NCBI GenBank assembly: GCA_019633425.1
Contig: WSUB01000057.1
Span: 163,977-227,976, forward strand
Reading direction: 5' to 3'
DNA: 64,000 nt
From: Tulasnella sp. 424
Lineage: Eukaryota > Basidiomycota > Agaricomycetes > Cantharellales > Tulasnellaceae
Position 1 is the first letter of the stretch, and each line of letters begins with the position of its first letter. Below are positions 59,216-64,000 of the stretch, piece after piece. The notes under the pieces were generated by a model that searched no databases, was not told the origin of the DNA, and saw only the letters and a list, made by a program, of their open reading frames with translations. The position numbers and the translations under genes were made by a program.

Positions 59216-59244
59216 GAATACATATAGTCATTTGCTATTGTTAT

Positions 59245-61063
59245 CTAGCCCTCCCAGAAGATGGGGTGTTCGATCGTAACCCTTGGTGCCAGCCTCTGTA
59301 CAAACTCCCCTTCGACCAGGAGTGGATTCCCGTCACCATACCGTGCGTCGAAGAAAGCTTGACCATGCTCCAGCGTGAGACCTTCCACCTCGTTAAACTC
59401 GAGTAGTTTGAGCTGAGGGCATGCCCATCCCAACCGTCCCGTTTCTTCATCCCGCCGGGTAGATCCAAGAAAGCTCAAGATGTTCATTGCGTCAGCTAGG
59501 CCGGCGGCGGAAATTTTGGTGACTGTCGGAAGCTTCCCGAGGACTTCCGCAGGGAAGTAAGAAATTGTTGGTGACACGGGATCGTAGGCCGAGGGAAAAA
59601 ATCCATTGGCGCAGATCGTTAGTGGAAGAGCAATGCGATTTAATGTGATGAATTTGACCATCTGTTGCACGGCTTGTAATGGGTCCTCAGCCTCAACCCC
59701 GAAATTTGTATATTTTGTTGTAAGGTCGGAATCTGGCCAAGACGATATCTGACCTGAAGTATCGTCCACAGACAGGTTGACTGCCTTCAAGGATACTTCA
59801 TTACAAATTGTGAGACTTGTTGTAGCGGATGCCAGCGCCGGTATGAGAACTTGGAAGAAGTGGTGATATGGATTCTGGTCCGAGCCTGGATTATCAAGAT
59901 GCTGGGGGAATAACTCGTGGACATAAATCTGTTGGAGCTGGGGTGATCGAATAACCCGAATGAGGTAATGAATCAACCCTGCTGGTAACTCTCCTAATGA
60001 TAGTGAAAGTAAAGCCGGAAGGTGGATGAGCTGCGGCTCCAACTGGTGCTCTTTGCTTGAGCTGGCGAGGTCGACTTGGTACAGTTCTAGTCGCCTGAGG
60101 CTAGGAGCGCCGACCTCGAGGATTTCCAATAGCTTCTTAACGCTTGGGGCTCCCTCTCGCATCGAACTGAGTGACAGCAATCTCAGGCGAGAGAGATCGA
60201 GGTCGTTCCACTGAAAGAGGCCAGCTCTGTAAAGGGAAAGGTTTCTGATTGATGGATGTCCGGAGATTTTGATGATTGAGGATCTTGGTTCATGTTCGTC
60301 AGGCGTCGCTCCAATCTCCGGTTCCATGTCGAGATTGAGGTCACGAAGTTGTGGTGACTCGAACTCTAGAAACTGGAGCCGCTTCGTGCTGATGTATAAT
60401 CTGAGCGATAATGTCCTCCATCGTCCGGAATTCTCCCAAATTGCCCGTAAGAACTCGTCCGTGGTTGCCAACGATCCAGCCCCGGTAAATTCCGAGCACC
60501 GTATGGACAGCGGTGCTTGCGCCGACATCTTGAGACAGAGAGCATAGTCATCTCTGCCCCATTGAATGTCGGACCAAAGACGCGGGGTTCCGAGAATTGT
60601 TTGGAGGAAAAGATGAGATACGTGGCAAAGTTCGGTTCGACGAGGAATCTTTGGTTGTGTAGATAGTTGTTTCCGTCGAAAGGAGGGGATTCTTCTCCAT
60701 TTCTCGGCGGGGTCGGAGGTCACGATGTCGAGCATAAGGATTTCCGCGAATACTTCCGGAGGAAGCCGGTAGATCCATTGGGAGTGGCTCGCACGGCGCT
60801 TAAGTAGAGCCGCTCGACGGAGAAGCTCATCGTGGATAGCGGAGGCTGCGAGCTCTAGCTCGGCAATTTCGCTGCTTTCTGTCGCGCATTCATCAGTGTT
60901 GCTATGATGGCGGAAATCCGAAATAGTGAGGGACAAGCGAAAAAGGCCTTTAACCTCTCACCCACCATTCGGACGTAGTACCAACGGCCTGAACACCCCC
61001 TAGAAGTATAGATATCGCTTGGTTGACAGCATCGAGGGATGGCGGCTGGAGATGGGCGGGCAT
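59245..61063 (-). CDS. F-box/LRR-type protein, tandem copy 2
   Basis: Same two-exon design as copy 1. Exon 1 starts at 61063, MPAHLQPPSLDAVNQAISIL, with the GTGGGT donor near 60965. Exon 2 starts after ATCATAG with NTDECATESSEIAELELAAS and reads IYRLPPEVFAEILMLDIVTS (F-box-like), LCHVSHLFLQTILGTPRLWS, LRR-like LRDLNLDMEPEIGATPDEHE, YHHFFQVLIPALAS and the end GDGNPLLVEGEFVQR. It carries small insertions relative to copy 1 (for example in the LRR part). The end is at 59245. The frame is open throughout, about 580 residues. Confidence 0.8.
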
Positions 61064-61444
61064 TCGCGGACGTGATGGTGCTTCCTGCTCCGCCTGGCCA
61101 GATACGAGTGGTGCGCCCAGAAGCTTAACATGCAGGTCTCACGCTCTGCCACATTCATGCACTTTGTCACTTTCCGGGGTGCTGCCAAGACCAGCATCAC
61201 CTACCTACCTACTTCGCAAAAAGGACAACAGACAGAGATTCAGCTTATATATAGCGAGGATAGCAAGATGCTTTCAACTAAGTCGGAGATTCATGCCAAA
61301 CCCGACATTCCTCAAGGATAGGACAAACGGAGACAGCGGAAAGAACAGGTTGGGCGCATAACCGAAGATTGATGGCCAGACAACAGGAAGAGACGTTCCT
61401 TCCACAAATATGCCATGTAGAGAAGATGTGATGGGTCGGGCGGC

Positions 61445-61626
61445 CCTCACTCGCATCCCACGGTTCGCAGCGAAGGATCCGTTCTAGATCGGAGTCAAGT
61501 TACTGTCCCTTGCTTGTAAGCGGTCTGATGTAAATATGCCATGGTTTTTGTTCTTTCAGTCTGGGACAGATATTCCGGTACTGGTTTGCGGTCAGACAAC
61601 TCTAGGGACCGCTGCGTCGCATTGAT
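61445..61626 (+). pseudogene. Tail relic of the secreted-protein gene
   Basis: Matches the last two exons of the gene at 56091: RVAAK-like sequence, VTVPC, an intron-like stretch with CTTGTAAGCGG, then SGTDIPVLVCGQTTLG ending in TGA about 61626. There is no 5' part. Confidence 0.65.
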
Positions 61627-61693
61627 TGACCTCGAGTTGAATATGATGACTATCGTACAGTGTGCGCACCAGGCCATTAATATATACCCGTAC

Positions 61694-63509
61694 TTAGCCC
61701 CAGGAGATGGGGTGGTCGATGGCCACCATTGGTGGCCTCTGTACAATCTCTCCTTCGACCAGTAGTGGATTCCCGTCACCATACCTTGCGTCGAGAAAAG
61801 TTTGACAGTGCTCGGACGTCAGACCATCTACCAGGCTGAGCTTGAGGTGTTCAAGCTGAGGGCATGCCCATCCCAGCCGTCCTGTTTCTTCATCCCGCCG
61901 AATATCTCCGAGGAAAGTCAAGATGCTTACCGCATCGGCTAAGCCAGAAGCGGAAACCGTGGTGACCGTCGGAAGCTTCCCGAGGACTTCCGCAGGGAAG
62001 GAGGGTGTTGTTGGCCATACGGCATTGGGGTCGGGTAAACATCCATTGGCTAAGATCGTTAAAGGAACAGTGATGGCATTTGATGTAATGAATTTGACCA
62101 TCTGTTGCACCGCTCGCAGCGAGTCCTCTGCCTCGACCCCAAAATCCGCAGACCTTTCTGCATTGCCGGACTTGAGCCAAAGCCAGCTCTGATGGATGCT
62201 GAGAGACCGAACGCGCGCGTATACGACGTTCGAGGATGTTTCATTGGAGATTACAATACCTGCTGTGGAGAAGGCCAATGCCGGTATGAGAACTTGGAAG
62301 AAGTGATGGTATGGATTCTGGTCCGAGCTGGGATTATCGAGATGCTTGAGAGGTAACCGGCGAACGCGAATGAATTTGAGCCGGGGTGATCGGATAACCG
62401 TAATGAGGTAATCGGTCAATCCTGCTGGTAATTCGTCCAACCATAAGGCAAGTAAAGCTGGGAGGTGGATGAGTTGCGGCTCCATATGCTGCTCTCCGTT
62501 TGAGTTGATGATGTTGACTTGGTGCAGTGCCAGGCGTCTCAGGCCGGAAGCAACCCTTAGGGTTTCTATCAGCTTCTCAACGCTTGGGGCTCCCTCTTGT
62601 ACCTGACTAAGTGTCAAAGATCTAAGGCGAGAGAGATCGAAGTCGTTCCACTGAAGGCCAGGTCCGAAAAGGGAAATGTTCCTGAGCGATGGACGTCCGG
62701 AGATCTTGATGACCGAGGGTCCCGGCTCATATTCGCCGAGCATTCCTCCATGCCCCTGTTCAAAGCCTCGGCTATCTACAGTAAGGTCGCGAAGGTGTGG
62801 TGCATCGACCTCTAGGAACTGCAGCCACCTTGTGCCGAAGCGAAATTTGAGTGATACTGTTTTCCACCGCCCCGAATGTTCACAGATAGCGCGTAAGAAC
62901 TCCTCCGCGGCTACCGACGTCCAGTTTCCAGCCTGATCGAGTTCTGAGCATCGTATCGACAGAGGGGCTTGCGCTGACATCTGGAGGCAGCGAGTGCAGT
63001 TATCTCTGCCCCATTGGATATCGGACCAAAGACGCGGTGTTCCGAGAATTGTTTGGAGGAAAAGATGAGATACATGGCAAAGCTCGGCACGACGAGGAGG
63101 TTCTGGTGGTGGCGATGGTTGTCTCCGACGAAATGAGCCGATTCCTCTCCGTTCCGCTCCGGAGCTCATGATGTCGAGCATAAGGATTTCTGTGAAGACT
63201 TCCAGAGGAAGCCGATATATCCACCGGGAAGAGTTGCAACGGCGTTTGAGTAGAGCCGCTCGACGGAGAAGCTCATCGTGAATAGCGGAGGCTGCGAGCT
63301 CTAGCTCAGCAATTTCCCTTGCTTCCGCCGTGTATTCAGTGGTATTTCTATGATGGCGTAAATCCGAAATTGTGAAGGACAGGCGAAGGAGGGCTTTAAC
63401 CTATCACCCACCTCTCGGACATAGTATTAACATGTTGAATACTCTCTACAAGTACAGATATCGCCTTGTTGACTGTATCAGGGGATGGTGGCAGGAGATG
63501 GACCAGCAT
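61694..63509 (-). CDS. F-box/LRR-type protein, tandem copy 3
   Basis: Third member. Exon 1 starts at 63509, MLVHLLPPSPDTVNKAISVL, with the GTGGGT donor near 63411. After ATCATAG, exon 2 reads NTTEYTAEAREIAELELAAS, then IYRLPLEVFTEILMLDIMSS, LCHVSHLFLQTILGTPRLWS, LRR-like LRNISLFGPGLQWNDFDLSR, NPYHHFFQVLIPALAFSTAG and VNIINSNGEQHMEPQLIHLP. It ends ARYGDGNPLLVEGEIVQRPP and a stop at 61694. It has its own insertion near YARVRSLSIHQSWLWLKSGN. Open throughout, about 560 residues. The three copies share intron position and phase, which supports the exon-1 calls. Confidence 0.8.
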
Positions 63510-63609
63510 CTGCGGAGTTGATGCTGTTAATTGCCCTCGCTGAGCAGTGGATAATGCGAGTGGTGCGCTCAGAAACCCCGCGGGTCTCACGCTTCGCCAC
63601 AACGGCCCA

Positions 63610-63895
63610 GAGCCCGGGCCGGTTCATTGCAAAGTCTCGTAGCTATAATGAATACCTTGATTTACTGTTTATCAGCCTCTCTGGCGCGCCGGACTTCATC
63701 AACGCTCTCTCAGGTCGGGTAAAATCAGAGGACGTGGAGAAAATCAAGCTATACATTGATGCCTACGACCGCTTCGAAGATTTTGAAGCCAACCATATGA
63801 CCCAGTTGCGGACCGCCTTACCTTCACTGGGAGATCTTGACGTTTTAGACCGTTGGTTCTCGAGCTGCGGATCTCCATCTCGGGGGACGAACTAA
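63610..63895 (+). CDS. Orphan coding-like fragment at the window end
   Basis: The frame reads SYNEYLDLLFISLSGAPDFI and DVEKIKLYIDAYDRFEDFEA, ending WFSSCGSPSRGTN, TAA 63893-63895. Composition and periodicity look coding, and there is no ATG at its left end. It starts right where duplication unit 3 stops (about 63610), so it may be the 3' part of a gene cut by the duplication, or an exon after an acceptor near 63632. No family recognised. Confidence 0.35.
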
Positions 63896-64000
63896 ACCCA
63901 AAAGCTCAGGCCACACGTCTGACTTATAGCTATTTGCAGAAATGATGAGACTCACGTAATTCCAGATCTAAGGAATAAAGAATAAAGAAAAGGATAAAGT

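Larger units (their letters stand above)
58960..61150. repeat. Duplication 4, unit 2
   Basis: Starts ACCATGCACCGTTGATCACTTCTCCC, matching the start region at 55257, then jumps to the secreted gene's tail and F-box gene 2. The middle (most of the uncertain gene and the secreted gene) is missing, so it has suffered a large internal deletion. Confidence 0.7.
61445..63640. repeat. Duplication 4, unit 3
   Basis: Begins with the tail of the secreted gene (GCATCCCACGGTTCGCAGC, matching about 56685-56705), continues through F-box gene 3 and its 5' flank, and ends with TCTCACGCTTCGCCACAAC (about 63586-63604), which is also found upstream of copies 1 and 2. Confidence 0.75.

Overview
The window looks like nuclear DNA of a filamentous basidiomycete, probably an agaricomycete. 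Genes are closely packed and cut by many short introns of about 45-70 bp with GT/AG ends. The F-box proteins, the DASH subunit Dam1 and the low-temperature-requirement-A-like membrane proteins are of the type seen in mushroom-forming fungi. No rRNA, tRNA, CRISPR array or intact transposon was recognised. Functions are assigned from recognised family motifs; no database search was run.

Layout. 1-5.3 kb: Vps16 (minus, cut by the window edge), Nmd3, protein-L-isoaspartate methyltransferase, histone H3. 5.3-8.2 kb: histone H2A and a head-to-head H2B. 8.5-15.3 kb: Dam1, then a mitochondrial-type TPR protein in two tandem copies; the second copy carries the tail of Dam1 and is frameshifted. 15.4-24.0 kb: two tandem 4.3-kb units, each with an LtrA-like multi-pass membrane protein; the first copy has lost its start codon and has an in-frame stop. 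24-33 kb: an unrecognised cytosolic protein, trehalose-6-phosphate phosphatase Tps2, a gene-poor stretch with a 169-bp tandem repeat, and a small acidic protein. 33.4-42 kb: Msh6 and Polo kinase. 42.9-50.2 kb: an NAD(P)-dependent reductase, a Mba1/mL45-like mitochondrial protein, the twin-CX9C protein Mix17, then two tandem reductase copies separated by a broken Mix17 tail. 51-55.3 kb: a C2H2 zinc-finger regulator and a Rad51 paralogue. 55.3-63.6 kb: a small secreted protein and three tandem F-box/LRR-type genes with relics of the secreted gene between them.

Two points stand out. First, four separate loci show recent-looking local tandem duplication, together covering roughly 24 kb. In three of them the duplicated segment starts inside the 3' part of the upstream neighbour, so every extra copy drags along a dead gene tail; where one member is damaged, its partner looks intact. 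Second, the histone H3 has a lengthened and rewritten N-terminal tail around the position of K27/S28, while the rest of the protein is a normal H3.

The housekeeping genes cover vesicle tethering, ribosome export, protein repair, chromatin, kinetochore, trehalose synthesis, mismatch repair, mitosis and mitochondrial translation. They are unrelated to one another beyond shared bidirectional promoters (Vps16/Nmd3, H2A/H2B, Mba1/Mix17, zinc finger/Rad51 paralogue).
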